A DNA stretch of 64,000 nt from Tiliqua scincoides (taxonomy: Eukaryota > Chordata > Lepidosauria > Squamata > Scincidae): contig NC_089826.1 of assembly GCF_035046505.1 (NCBI RefSeq), forward strand, positions 10,460,254-10,524,253. The letters run 5' to 3'. The notes beneath the pieces are model-generated. The model ran no database searches. It had not been told where the DNA came from and saw nothing but the letters and a program-made list of their open reading frames with translations. The translations under genes were made by a program, and so were the position numbers. This document shows positions 26,822 through 36,869 of the stretch, one piece after another (position 1 is the first letter of the stretch; the number at the start of each line of letters is the position of its first letter).

Positions 26822-28331
26822 CAGGGCTTTTTTTCTAATGGAATGTGGGGGGACGGAGTTCCGGCACCTTTTTGCAGGGGCCCCTCCCCTTCGGAGGCAT
26901 TCCAGGAGGGGGGGAGCAAAACAGAGGCATTTGCTGGGTGGGTGCTAGGGGGTGCACGGTGGGCGGGCGGGCACCTGGCCCCTGCCTGACCACACAACGA
27001 CCCCCTCCTGCCCCATCTCCAAGCTCTCGCCTGAGCCCAGCCCGCCTCCCCTCCCCCCGCTCTCTGCTTCCCTGCGCAGCTTCCAAGCCGGTGGAGGGCG
27101 TGGGGGACATGCGCCAACGCCGAGGAGGAGGACGGGAGACGGGCTGTGGGAGACAGGAGACGGGCTGTGGCACCCACGGAACACGCAGGTACTGGCTTGG
27201 TGGAGGAGGAGGGGAAGGAAGCTGGCTGGTAATAGCCCCGTGCCAATCTGCAGCACGAGCCTAGGCGTGTCTACTCAGAAGTAAGTTCCATTGTGTTCAA
27301 TGGGGCTTACTCCCAGGAAAGTATCATAGCCTTGCAGCCTGAGTAGACAGGCAGAGGAAGGGCTCTGAGGCTGCAGTCCTTTCCACACCTTCCTGGAAGT
27401 GAGCCCCACTGCCTCTACTGGGACTGACTTCTGAGTAGACAGGTACAGGATTGGGCCCTGAGGCTGCCATCCTATCCACAGTAAGCCCCATTCACTAAAG
27501 TGGAACTTACTTCTGAGTAGACAGGCATAGGATTGGGCTCTTAGGCTGCAATCCTAGGCACTTTCTTGGGAGTAAGCTCCATTGACTAGAATGAGACTTA
27601 CTTCAGAGTAGACATACCTAGGATTGGGCTCTTAATTCTGGCAGAGATATATATCTGCACCCATTTTCACCTGCTAAGGGCAGGTGAAAAGGGATTCTAT
27701 GTGTGTACAACGTGCTGTCCAGCCTTGCCCGAGAGCCTCCTCATCCTTCCCCCACAAGTATGCCCTCCGCCAGCCAGAGTTTGCAGCTCCTCTCCAGCAA
27801 TGCACAGCAGCTGCTCAGGGCAGCAGAGAACATACAATTGCATGCCAAGCACCTTCCCAAAGACACAGAGTATTCTGATACCTGAATTAAACCATATTTA
27901 ATCACTTATTTGCAAATGTAGCTGTTTCTATGTGCACCTAAGGACCCCTCTTGTCTAAGAATTCCTTTTTTGGTCTTACTCCCACAGTTGCTTAGAGTAA
28001 TTTTACTACATGGAACTCATGTAAGCCATTTTTCGGAATCCATTCACTGCTTCCTCTCCTCGAAGTAGTGCCACACTACATACTACACGCTACAAGTGCA
28101 CCTGTACAGTATTTTTCCCCATGTGTAGAAAAAGTAGCTAGGGGGAAGGGGATGTGGAGATTGACAGCCCAATCCTATGCATGTCTACTCAGAAGTAAGT
28201 TCATCTTTAGGGGGGAAGCACATAAAAAAATATTTTATTTCTCCAATAAAAATGGTTTATAAATAAATAAATAAATAAAAGATTAACAAGTTGTGAGTTC
28301 CTGCACCTTTTATTTTACAAAAAAAGCACTG
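26822..28331. mobile_element. Large hAT non-autonomous transposon with GC-rich interior
   Basis: Ends are CAGGGCTTTTTTT and AAAAAAAGCACTG, with target duplications TTCAGAGG (26814-26821) and TTCACAGG (28332-28339), seven of eight identical. The 1.5 kb interior has a GC-rich left part, a tandem series of palindromic modules (27258-27640), a short perfect hairpin (ttttcacctgc/gcaggtgaaaa near 27665-27691) and an AAAT run. Long open frames in the GC-rich part (on both strands) look like composition, not genes. Confidence 0.8.
27258..27640. repeat. Tandem cluster of four palindromic modules
   Basis: Successive copies carry tctactcagaagtaagttcc, ggaacttacttctgagtaga and tgagacttacttcagagtag, each with a partner arm of the type caatggggcttactccca. 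They alternate with gcaatccta/aggattggg ends. Orientation alternates because each unit is itself palindromic. Confidence 0.8.
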
Positions 28332-28351
28332 TTCACAGGTATCGCTAAAAC

Positions 28352-28573
28352 AATCAGTTTCAAACCTTTTCAGACTGGGAACCCTCTCTCCATACCCTTC
28401 TCATCTTTTGGTTTTACCTCTTTCCCCATATCCTTGTAAAAAAAAAGTGTGCTTAAGATTTTTTTATTTTTTTGCTCCAATTACAATCCACTACTGACTA
28501 TGGATGTGTTGGCAAATCTGGGTATCTTGGTGCATCCTGAGCAAAACCACCCTTAATGACCTTGAGAACCACT
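28352..28573. mobile_element. hAT-like element, decayed
   Basis: The left end aatcagtttcaaacctt and right end ttgagaaccacta form an imperfect inverted repeat of the CAGTGGTTYTCAAA type. No clear target duplication. Confidence 0.45.
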
Positions 28574-29004
28574 AGGGCCAGAAGGTGGTCTACAAATGCA
28601 ACAAATGCATAAAATAATCAATAACCAGTACAAGAGCCTGTTTTTCCTGTTCACCAATCAATCAGGTGGCATTTGCAACAAGTCAGACAGGCATCCCACT
28701 AACCGCCTACCAAAAGGATAATGTGCACTCCTCCTGATGGCCCAATGCCAAGAATCTTATTCTAACCACAGCTTCCTCTTCACCATTTTAGTTAAAATCT
28801 TGAGTTTGAACTGTTCCACAATAACTTTCATCAAACATGAAACGAGATAAAGAAAACGTAAACAGAAAAGCCTCTCTTTATATGAGGCTGTGCACCAACT
28901 GAGATCTGGACAGCTGGCACTGCTTGAGGCTCCATCTTTACAACAAAGATAGTGGTGAGCAGCTAGAAACAGGCTTTTCCTGCAGTCATTCCTAAGCTTC
29001 AGAA

Positions 29005-29250
29005 CAGGGGTTGGCAACCTTTCTGGGCAAAGGAGCCAGACATTTGGTGATGAAGTGATTGCCAAAATTTTGGGTTGCTAAGCTCCTAGAAGTGGCTGCA
29101 CAGAGCTCGGCTTGGAAGGTGAAGCCTTCCATCCTATTTGCTCTGCACCACACAGGGAATAGCAGAGCCACCTGCCCAGGTTTGTGGAGTCCCTGTGATG
29201 TTGGGTGGAAGGCCAGATAGTGCCCATGGGCCATAGGTTGCTGACCCCTG
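29005..29250. mobile_element. hAT non-autonomous transposon
   Basis: Ends are CAGGGGTTGGCAACC and GGTTGCTGACCCCTG. Flanks CTTCAGAA (28997-29004) and CTTTGGAA (29251-29258) match at six of eight bases. The element is 246 bases long. Confidence 0.88.
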
Positions 29251-29699
29251 CTTTGGAACCTCCTGCCTGAGGAAGTTTAAAAATCCTCATCTTTACTGGG
29301 ATTGTGGAAAGGATTAAAACTTTCCTTTTCAGCAGGCCACAGGCTGATGTAGGTTCTGTGACTTGTTCTGTAGTGATGTTCTTTGTTCTTTTTTCATTGT
29401 ATGATTGTTTGGTTTTATGATTTTTACTACTGTGAACTTATAGGATGGCAGTTACATTATTAATTAATATTTGTGCTATCATCACATATGGTATTTTGGT
29501 GTCTGTTCGTAATAACATAGCTTCCAAGTTCATTCACTCTGAACTGGAGAAGGGGAAAAAAGATGGCTAAATACTTAAGAACTGTTGCATTAAATGAACC
29601 TCTCTTCATGTTAAGGACACAAAAGAGGAAGAGTCATCTCTCCAGGTTCCCAATTTCAGGTACTGCAAGAATTGATCTTCCAATCACGCTGAATTCATC

Positions 29700-30090
29700 A
29701 AATTGTCATTTATATTCTACCTTTACTCCTATAATGGGGAAACCCAAGGCAGTTCACAACAAATGCACTAAAATACACCTGATGCACTAAAATAAACACA
29801 ATAAAAGTAAAATGAAGCAGCAAATAAAAACACCAACAGCAATAGAAACAGCAGTACAGCACAAATCAGCTCTTTAACAGCAGCTAGAAAAACTACATCT
29901 AGAAAAAATAAGCAGGAACTAAATCCAATGAAAATGTAAAATGGGAAGGCTATACAGAAAAGGAAGTCTAAGCCCCACTGAAAGGACAACAGAGAGGGAA
30001 TTACAAAGTTGTGGCACTGAGACAAAGAAGGCGATATGCCTTGTGGCAACCAACCTGGCCTCAGCCAAGTAGATGCCCCCCCAACCTTTA
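29700..30090 (-). mobile_element. L2-like LINE 3' untranslated fragment, old
   Basis: The segment begins atttatattctacctttact and gaaacccaaggcagttcaca, like the L2 tail at 20698-21245. It continues as an A-rich stretch and then ggaattacaaagttgtggcac and cctggcctcagccaagtaga. No reading frame is preserved. Confidence 0.55.
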
Positions 30091-30139
30091 GATATAGGCC
30101 CACCAATGAAAAAGCAACCCTTTTAAGTACATCAGGCCC

Positions 30140-31560
30140 AAACCTTAGTCTTCTTATACTAAGAAAAGTGGGCCAAAAAGAGTGTCATGTCTATATTGCA
30201 CTGTATATTCTCTGAGGCCAATCCAAAAATACTATTACTTTATTTAATACACAACCACCATATAAGTCACAGTACTTGAGATATGGATGCACAACAGATT
30301 TCAGAATCTAGAATTACCATAGTTGTATGCCTACAACACACACAAAATTGTACAGTTAAGTTACTCCAATCTCATCTTCAAGTAAACCTATGTAATGTAA
30401 CGCGTACGTAACAGGTAACAAAAGCTTACTGACTCATTATTCTTTAACAGGAATCATTCCTTATTCCCATTCCAAATCTATTTTCCTTTCCTGGTTAAAC
30501 ACCCTAGTGCAAGACAAATTTCAAGTCCTCCAAAGAGGTGGACTAAGAAATAGTTAAAGGCACTTGCACACCACCGAAGCCTTGTGACTCTTGCTACTCC
30601 TAAGGATACCAAAGGAGAGCTCATAAACTTCCATGTCACCAAACTGCACGGAGAACAGATCATTGTTCAACAGACAGCTTGGAAACCTTTGATACAGACA
30701 CAGCACCAAAGAAAGCCTGGCCTCTCATTCAGAACTATTAACAGGAACAGAAGGCTCCATGATCAAAAGTATTTCATGCTGACTGACTTTGCCTTCAACC
30801 CACCTTTTTCGATGGATCACTTATAGGGGAGTGATTTTCCCCACACATCTCTGCATTACTAAATCCTATCAGCAGCTATGAGTACAGAACAAGCACCACA
30901 TAAACACAAAGGCATGACCTTATTTGCTTACCTAAAAATGACTAACAAACTCCCAGTTTGTGTTACTGGGATCCCCATTTACACCTACAACTTTGCAATG
31001 AAGGAATGTGTGTGGGGGAGGGGAGAGACATTTTATATGTTACCCAACCCAATCACAACCCCCTCCCCCCCCCAAGGTTAGTTAATGGATAAAGAATCCA
31101 CTCTCTGGTCTTTGATGGCATGGTGGTTACTCTTAATTAACACTGAGCAAAGATGCAGTTTGGTGCATAAAAAACAAACAAGAGTGTGTGTTACAGCAAA
31201 ACACAATCTAAGATCTCCAAGTGGTTTTAATATACAAATCACCTGCCTTGATAACATGCAGTATTTTTACAGCAAGAGGGGAAGGGGATAAAACTTACTC
31301 ACAAGTGTTAGGAGTCAGTAACATACATTGGTTATGCCTGAATTCTCCCACTGGACTCACAATCACTTCTCCAAGGATGCACTTATCAAGCTCTCAATGT
31401 ATGCATTAATTAAAGGGCTTTAACATGGGGATTTGAATCCACTGTTGTATACTTGCAAGTATACGACTAGATGGGGAGTAAAAACTGTCTAGATTTAGCA
31501 ATACAGAGTGTGCATGTGTGTGATAAAGATCTATCTATATGGCATTATTAACACACAAGT
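30140..31560. other. Intronic or intergenic sequence, nothing recognised
   Basis: Apart from short simple-sequence patches I see no gene, splice-bounded exon or known repeat here. It would lie in the long intron between the SEC31A noncoding first exon and its first coding exon. Confidence 0.5.
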
Positions 31561-31570
31561 CCCCCCCCCC

Positions 31571-31782
31571 AAAAATTGCCAGCTCACAGGCTTGCAAGCC
31601 CCCACAATTGCCAGCTCACCGACTGGCAACCCCCCCAACTGCCAGCTCACCAGCTGGCAACCCCCCCCCCCCAATTGCCAGTTCACAGGCTGGCAAACCC
31701 CCCACCCACCCAATTGCCAAACTCACAGGCTGGCAACCACCCCCCCCCAAACTGCCAGCTCACAGGCTTGCAGACACACACT
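31571..31782. repeat. C-rich minisatellite, about six units of 31-39 bases
   Basis: The unit is attgccagctcacaggctgg followed by caa and a run of 7-12 C. Units differ mainly in C-run length. On the minus strand (the sense strand of SEC31A) this makes at least five G-runs in series. Confidence 0.9.
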
Positions 31783-31974
31783 ATGGACTGGATTGAGCTA
31801 AGGGGCTTGGCAACTGCCACCCCAGGGCTCCTTCCAAGGCCAGACCCCAGCCCCATGTAACAAAAGAGCTGCAAGGGGCTACCAGACCCCAAAGTGGGGG
31901 TGGGGTGGGGGTGCTCCCTGAACCCAGTCCCCTTGCGAGGGAGGAAAGGAACAGGTCAAAACACAGCCTGAGAG

Positions 31975-32290
31975 CCCAATGCCCTGCATGCCTACTCAGA
32001 AGGAAGCCCCATTACAGTCAGTGGGGCTTACTCCAAGGTAAGGGTGGACAGGACTGTAGCCTCACAGCCCACTCCTAGCCACACTTTCCTGGGAGTAAGC
32101 CCCATTGACTGCAATGGGGCTTGCTTCTGAGTAGACATGCAGAGGGCTAGAGCCTCCTCAGAAGGAAGTCCCATTCTAGTCAGTGGGGCCTACTCCCAGG
32201 GAAGCGTGGTCAGGATCCACGCCTACTCAGGAGCGAGTCCCACTGTGCTGAGTGGGGCTTACTCCCGGGTAAGGGGCCGGGATGCCTCCT
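31975..32290. repeat. Tandem palindromic modules beside the CpG island
   Basis: Four or so consecutive copies of the module (arms ctactcagaaggaagcccc, agtggggcttactcc, ttgcttctgagtagacatgc) run up to the edge of the SEC31A CpG island. The rightmost units become progressively GC-richer. Confidence 0.75.
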
Positions 32291-32690
32291 CAGAAGGGAG
32301 TCCCGCTCCCAGGCGAGCGGGCAGGAGGTGGGGCAGCCCCCCGGGGGACCGCCGTCCTCGCCCGCAGCGGCTCGGGAGCAGGCCCCGGAGGGGGAGGGCG
32401 TCCAGGGGGAGCGCCGCGGCCTCACCTCTCCCTGCGCCGCCGCCGCGGCCTCCTCCTCCCGAGCCGGCGGCTCCCGAGCGCTCCCTGCCAGGCCGAGGCT
32501 CCCCCTCGGCCGCTTCAACGTGGCAGCCGGAGCGCCGCCCTCACCCTCCGGCTTCCGGGGCAAACCGACCCCGCCCGGGCTGGGAGGAGAGCGGCGGAGG
32601 CGGGCCAAGCAGCCTCCCAGGCGGCCGCCCTTCTGAGCTCGGCCAGCCTCCCCGTGGCCGGGAGGGCGGCGTGCCCCCGAGCATGTGCAG
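32275..32690 (-). promoter_or_regulatory. SEC31A: CpG island, probable SEC31A promoter and noncoding first exon
   Basis: This stretch is strongly GC-rich with dense CpG, unlike the AT-rich surroundings. On the minus strand it carries a GC box (GGGCGGGG) and an ETS-like CCGGAAG near 32545-32570. Good splice donors follow at 32425 (GGGAGAG|gtgagg) and near 32545 (GGAGG|gtgagg). A noncoding exon of about 100 bases ending at 32426 would splice to the acceptor just before the SEC31A ATG at 26258. The assignment to SEC31A rests on position, strand and donor. It could also serve a divergent plus-strand transcript, as the human SEC31A promoter does with THAP9. Confidence 0.6.
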
Positions 32691-33192
32691 AGTGCCTCCC
32701 CCCCACACCAACAAGGGAAGGCGGCAGTGCCCCTCAGGATGTGCAGTGCAGTGCCTTCCCCCTTGCAGTGGCAAAGGAAGACGGTGGTGTCCTGAGCATG
32801 TGCAGAGTGCCCTCTCCCCCTCACTGCGACAAGTGCCCCTGAGCAAGCCCGAGCCTTTCCTCTCTCACACCGGCAAGTGCCCAAGTATGTGCAGAGTGCC
32901 TTCCTCCTCACACTGGCAAGAGAAAACAGCGCCCCTCAGCATGTGCAGAATACCTTCCCCCCTCACAGTGGCAAGGGAAGGTGGGGGTGCCCCTGAGCAT
33001 ATGCAGAGTGCCTTCCCCCCTCACAATAGCAAGGGAAGGTGGCAGTGCTCCTGAGCATGTAGTGTCTTCTCCCTTACAGCAGCAAGGGGAGGCAGCAGTG
33101 GCCATGAGTGTGTACAGAGTGCCTTCCCCCCCCTCACACCAGCAAGGGAAGGAGACAGTGCCACTCAACATGTGCAGAGAGCTTCCCCCCCT
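32680..33192. repeat. GC-rich minisatellite, about nine units of 55-60 bases
   Basis: The unit runs gagcatgtgcagagtgcctt, cccccctcacac, agcaagggaaggtggcagtg. Copies differ by substitutions and small length changes. It abuts the CpG island on one side and a hAT fragment on the other. A 305-codon plus-strand frame spanning the island and this repeat is compositional. Confidence 0.88.
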
Positions 33193-33272
33193 TGCTGTGA
33201 CTAGATGCCACCAGTTCCCAGTTTAGTGGCCTTGTCAGTGTGCCATGAGATGAAAAAGGTTGAAAACCGCTG
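33193..33272. mobile_element. hAT fragment (one end)
   Basis: Reverse complemented it begins cagcggttttcaacct and tcatctcatggcacactgac, the left end of the element at 18223-18451. The other end has been replaced by the minisatellite. The flank after 33272 is gtctagat. Confidence 0.65.
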
Positions 33273-33459
33273 GTCTAGATTATAAGCCATTTAGGGCAGG
33301 GATTTGTCCCTCTATATAAAAAATAATGAATGGCTTTTTCATTCCACTGTTCTGGAAATGACTGGTGTATTACTAAATTAGTTCCAAAGTTCTGGAAAAC
33401 AAACACATATAATGGCTTCTATATTAAGTTTCCCTTACCTTGAGGAGACCTCCAAGACT

Positions 33460-33584
33460 GGCCCCATTGGCTCACATCCCCATTGGCCCTATTAATAAAT
33501 GACCTTCCCCCAAATTCCACTGGCACACCTGAGGACCACTCGTGGCACACCAGTGTACCACGGCACAGTGGTTGAAAATGGCTG
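33460..33584. mobile_element. hAT fragment (opposite end)
   Basis: The segment matches the right half of the 18223-18451 element (ccccattggccctattaata, gaccttcccccaaattcc, ttgaaaatggctg). The flank is atctagac. Confidence 0.65.
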
Positions 33585-33592
33585 ATCTAGAC

Positions 33593-34500
33593 ACAAGGGA
33601 GACACTGCAGCTTGGGCTAAGCAAGGGGAATAATATGGAGTTCTGCAGTTGAAGCATACTCAAGCTTAAGCACAACAGAGGGAGTGTAGTCTAAGGTGCA
33701 ATGCCAAAGGCTTTGTGGAAAAAGGTGGGTCTGAAGAAGGGATATGAAGGAAGTAAGGGAAGAGGCACTGTACAGGTGTTCCAGGCATAAGGTGTTGCAA
33801 GGAAGAATAGATGGACAAGTGTGAGGAAACAGGCAATTTTTGGCTGGCTAAGGATGGTGGAGCTAGAGAAGCAAGATCACAGGCAGGAGTGTAGAGGGAG
33901 ATGCCAGCTGACAGGTAGCTACAAGACAAGGCCATGGCTGGCTTTGAAAGACAAGGGACTAGAGTTGGATTCAAGAGCAGAAAGGAAGCCAGTGCAGGGA
34001 CTTGAGAAGAGAGACAGAACAATGACAGAGGAATTGAATGACAGCAGAGTGCTAGATGGAGGAGAGGGGGCTGAGATGAGCCAGTGGGAGACAGGGAGAA
34101 GGTGGCAGTACTCAAGACAAGATGACCAGGGGCATGAATGAGTTTGCTGAGGAGGCAGAAGAAATGCTGTCTTCTTGCATAATTGTTCAGGTTGAACCAG
34201 TATGATTTGGCAGCAGACTAAATGAGGGGGGGGGGGTGTTTAAAAAGATGTCAGAAGATAAAGCCAAAGCTTCAGTATGGTGCCTAATGATAATTTGTAC
34301 ATGGATAAAACTGAATGATCCTGCAACTGGGACAGGAGTCTGAAACATTTTAGAATGAAAAGCATCAGACCCAGCACACTGTTCTACTCCAGCTTCTTCT
34401 GATGCACTTTGGATAAATGATTTCTCAGCCAGTTTCACAACCAGGCTACAGTTTGATAAAATGTATTTAATGAAGCTCCATTCTAAACTCTGCATCTCTT
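33593..34500. other. Intergenic sequence, nothing recognised
   Basis: A purine-rich stretch (many agg/gaag runs on plus) lies at 33720-34160, with a G run near 34230. No splice-bounded exon or known repeat was identified. It lies between the SEC31A promoter and the end of the candidate small gene. Confidence 0.5.
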
Positions 34501-34556
34501 ACATGTCTGAAATAAAAATAAAGTCAGAAGACACAGAATTTCATGAAAAACCATAG

Positions 34557-34588
34557 TTTATTAATAAACATACTATAACAAATTTATT
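34557..34588 (-). terminator. Paired poly(A) signals of the candidate small gene
   Basis: AATAAA occurs on the minus strand at 34588-34583 and again at 34562-34557. A GT-rich stretch (TTCTGTGTCTTCTG) follows near 34520-34545. They lie about 60-90 bases beyond the end of the longest reading frame of the terminal exon. Confidence 0.45.
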
Positions 34589-35705
34589 GACATGACTTAA
34601 TATAAACAAGTAAAGGAAGACATTTTGGATGCTTAATCTGCAAGAATTTTATGTATGTTCTTGCCAAAACAAGTACTGTACTAAGCAAGCAATTAATAAT
34701 TCCTTTTTGCCTAGAAACCTGTCTGCCAAATTGTCCAAGAAGTTAAAAACGGCAAAAGACAACACACCTTCAGGCAATTTTAGAGATAAATGCCTTATGG
34801 GTTTTCCAACTTGCTTCAGGTACCTGAAAAATACAAAAGTGAGGGAGATTAAAAATAAAAATGGCTCATTACTTCATTTCTAATTACTGTGTTCATGATT
34901 AACTTTTTTGATCCTCTATCAACACACTTAAGAGTTGTTTTGAATATTGTGGGCACATTCCTTGTTTTAAATTATGGGAGGGGGGAACTAAACCCAGGGA
35001 ACAGCCTAAACACACTTTACTCAGTAATACAACTAGAACTAGGCAGGTTTGAACCCTCTAACTTGGGATCTCCAAACCCCACTGCAGGACACATCCAGCC
35101 CTCTGGGGGCTTTTATCCAGCCCCCATTATTCCCCAGCTACTCAGGGCTAAATATAGCAAAAAAAAAGGCACACTTCTGAGTTTCCCAGCATAGGTACGT
35201 AACATGTTCAGTCAATAGATGTGCTGAATATAATGTAATGGGAAAAAAATTATTCCACCTCTAGTGGTTGAATGAGATAGATACTGATGCTGGGTGACCT
35301 GGAATATAAATTTAAATTACTGTCTACATTAAACTTATATGGAGTAGAAATCGAGATAAAAAATGTTTGTGATTTGCATCATAGGTTGCTTGATGCTTTT
35401 TCAAAATCCATTCCTCCCAAGTTCCTCAAAGGAGAAGGGTGTACAGGTAATATATGTAATACATATAACCAGCTCCTTTGCCATTTCCACAAATGTATTC
35501 TAAAAGTTACCTTGCAATCTTGGAGAGAGACTTCTTTATTCCTGAAAGCAGAAAAATGATTAGTTGGAGTGTTAACAACACAATATTCTTTATATCTCAT
35601 ATAGCCACTTTGAATGCTCTTTGGGGAAATAATGTGCAGTATAAATTTGTAAATAAGTGGGATTAATTACACAATGCTCAGGGGTTCTACCTAGAATTTT
35701 AAAAT

Positions 35706-35785
35706 GGGTGTCCTCATCCATGCAAACAATAATCACAGCAAATCATGATGTGAACAGCAGAAAAGTTTTAATCATTGGACACCAG
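35706..35785 (-). ncRNA. C/D snoRNA-like intronic sequence, copy 1
   Basis: This is a diverged relative of the sequence at 36408-36491, in the same orientation and in the next intron. On the minus strand the stem is GGTGTCC/GGACACC. The C-box-like motif is ATGATTA (35775-35769) and the D-box-like motif ATGA (35717-35714). The copies share a 22-base identical core at 35740-35761 and 36441-36462, and compensatory differences are seen in the closing stems (GGTGTCC/GGACACC against GTATGTCC/GGACATAT). Confidence 0.3.
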
Positions 35786-35904
35786 GGGACAACAAATAAA
35801 AAAAATCAGCTACACTGTTGGTTAGATCCTTACACAAAAGCTTTCAAATCAAAGACTGTGCTGTGTATCGTGACCACATTTTGCCATAAAACAGCATTTA
35901 TACT

Positions 35905-36771
35905 ATTTAGGTATGTCACATAAACAGCTTATATGCTGCGAAATATGGGATCTTATCCCAAGACACTTGTTTTTAAAGGCAAGTTTCTGTCCCTCATGGC
36001 TGACTGTGAAAAGGGCAATGGTATTATGCAAATTGCTTTGATAATTTTTTTGAGTAGTATATATTGTAAAAAGCTCTCTTGAAATGAGGGCACAATATTC
36101 TGCAGAAAAGGCAACCAGTAAGAGTACTCTTTCAAGAAAGCCAAGTAAAAGAAAATATCTATTTTCATTTTTATGAGATTAATGAATGTGGTAAGTCTGC
36201 AAAAGACACACACACACACAAAGGGCAGATATAAATTATGTTACAGTGGGTTCAGACCAGCCTCACCTCAACAAATCCAGGATCCCAGGTTCTGAGCCTT
36301 CCATGCTAAACCATTCCTGAGGAAGCAAGAACAAACTTAATAATTTGCTTTTCCTTCCCCCCACCCAGTAATATATACTACTTGCACAGAACAGCTATTC
36401 TTTTGAAGCATATGTCCTCAAATAAAATACTAATCACATGAAATCATGATGTGAACAGCAGAGAAAAGGTTTTCTTCATTGGACATACTGCTAAGTCTTA
36501 GAGATAAAATACTCAAACGCAGCCACTACTCCATGATGCAGCCGAAGACTTTACACAGTACCTGTTAGAGACATTACGTACTTATTGCATTTCAGCTCCA
36601 ACATTTAGCTAACAATCAAACTGATTTTACAAAGCATTCCTTTTGTCCTTGGAGCAGCGTTACAAGTACTGGAGAAGAATTAACTGCTATATTTCAAGGG
36701 TTAAAAATGAATGAGGGAAAGGAGATCCCATATTTCGCAGCATATAAGCTGTTTATGTGACATACCTAAAT
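35905..36771. repeat. Perfect 49-base inverted repeat, arms 35905-35953 and 36723-36771
   Basis: The left arm begins ATTTAGGTATGTCACATAAA and ends ATATGGGATCT. The right arm is its exact reverse complement over 49 bases, and similarity stops at once on both sides of both arms. The arms are separated by about 770 bases containing exon A and one snoRNA-like sequence of the candidate small gene. No target-site duplication was found and the arms match no repeat family I know. Confidence 0.9.
36408..36491 (-). ncRNA. C/D snoRNA-like intronic sequence, copy 2
   Basis: On the minus strand the ends pair (GTATGTCC with GGACATAT). Just inside the 5' stem is ATGAAGA, one base from the C-box consensus RTGATGA. 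Just inside the 3' stem is TTGA, one base from the D box CTGA. The segment is 84 bases long and lies about 90 bases upstream of the exon A acceptor, a usual place for an intronic snoRNA. It shares a 22-base block with copy 1. Both boxes carry a mismatch, so it may be a decayed or unusual snoRNA, or another structured repeat. Confidence 0.3.
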
Positions 36772-36869
36772 GGTATGGGAAATATGGGATACTGTGGAGG
36801 GAAAGGAGACCCACTAATCCGTTTACGCTTTGCAGAAGACCACAACTATACTACTTCCTTACAGAGGGA

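Noticed and set aside
26815-27284. Overlapping frames of 100-143 codons on both strands
   Set aside because: They fall in the GC-rich left part of the 26822-28331 hAT element; composition explains them.
32137-33054. 305-codon plus-strand frame and a 233-codon minus-strand frame
   Set aside because: Both run through a CpG island and a GC-rich minisatellite, are Pro/Arg/Gly/Ser-rich, and overlap each other. Openness follows from the lack of stop codons in GC-rich repeats.
33666-34115. 149-codon minus-strand frame, Ser/Leu-rich
   Set aside because: The purine-rich plus strand gives a pyrimidine-rich minus strand with few stops. No splice context, homology or conserved pattern was visible.
35953-36219. 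88-codon minus-strand frame in an intron of the candidate small gene
   Set aside because: It can be joined in frame to exon A through a tgcag acceptor, but no good donor follows and the sequence is low-complexity and AT-rich.
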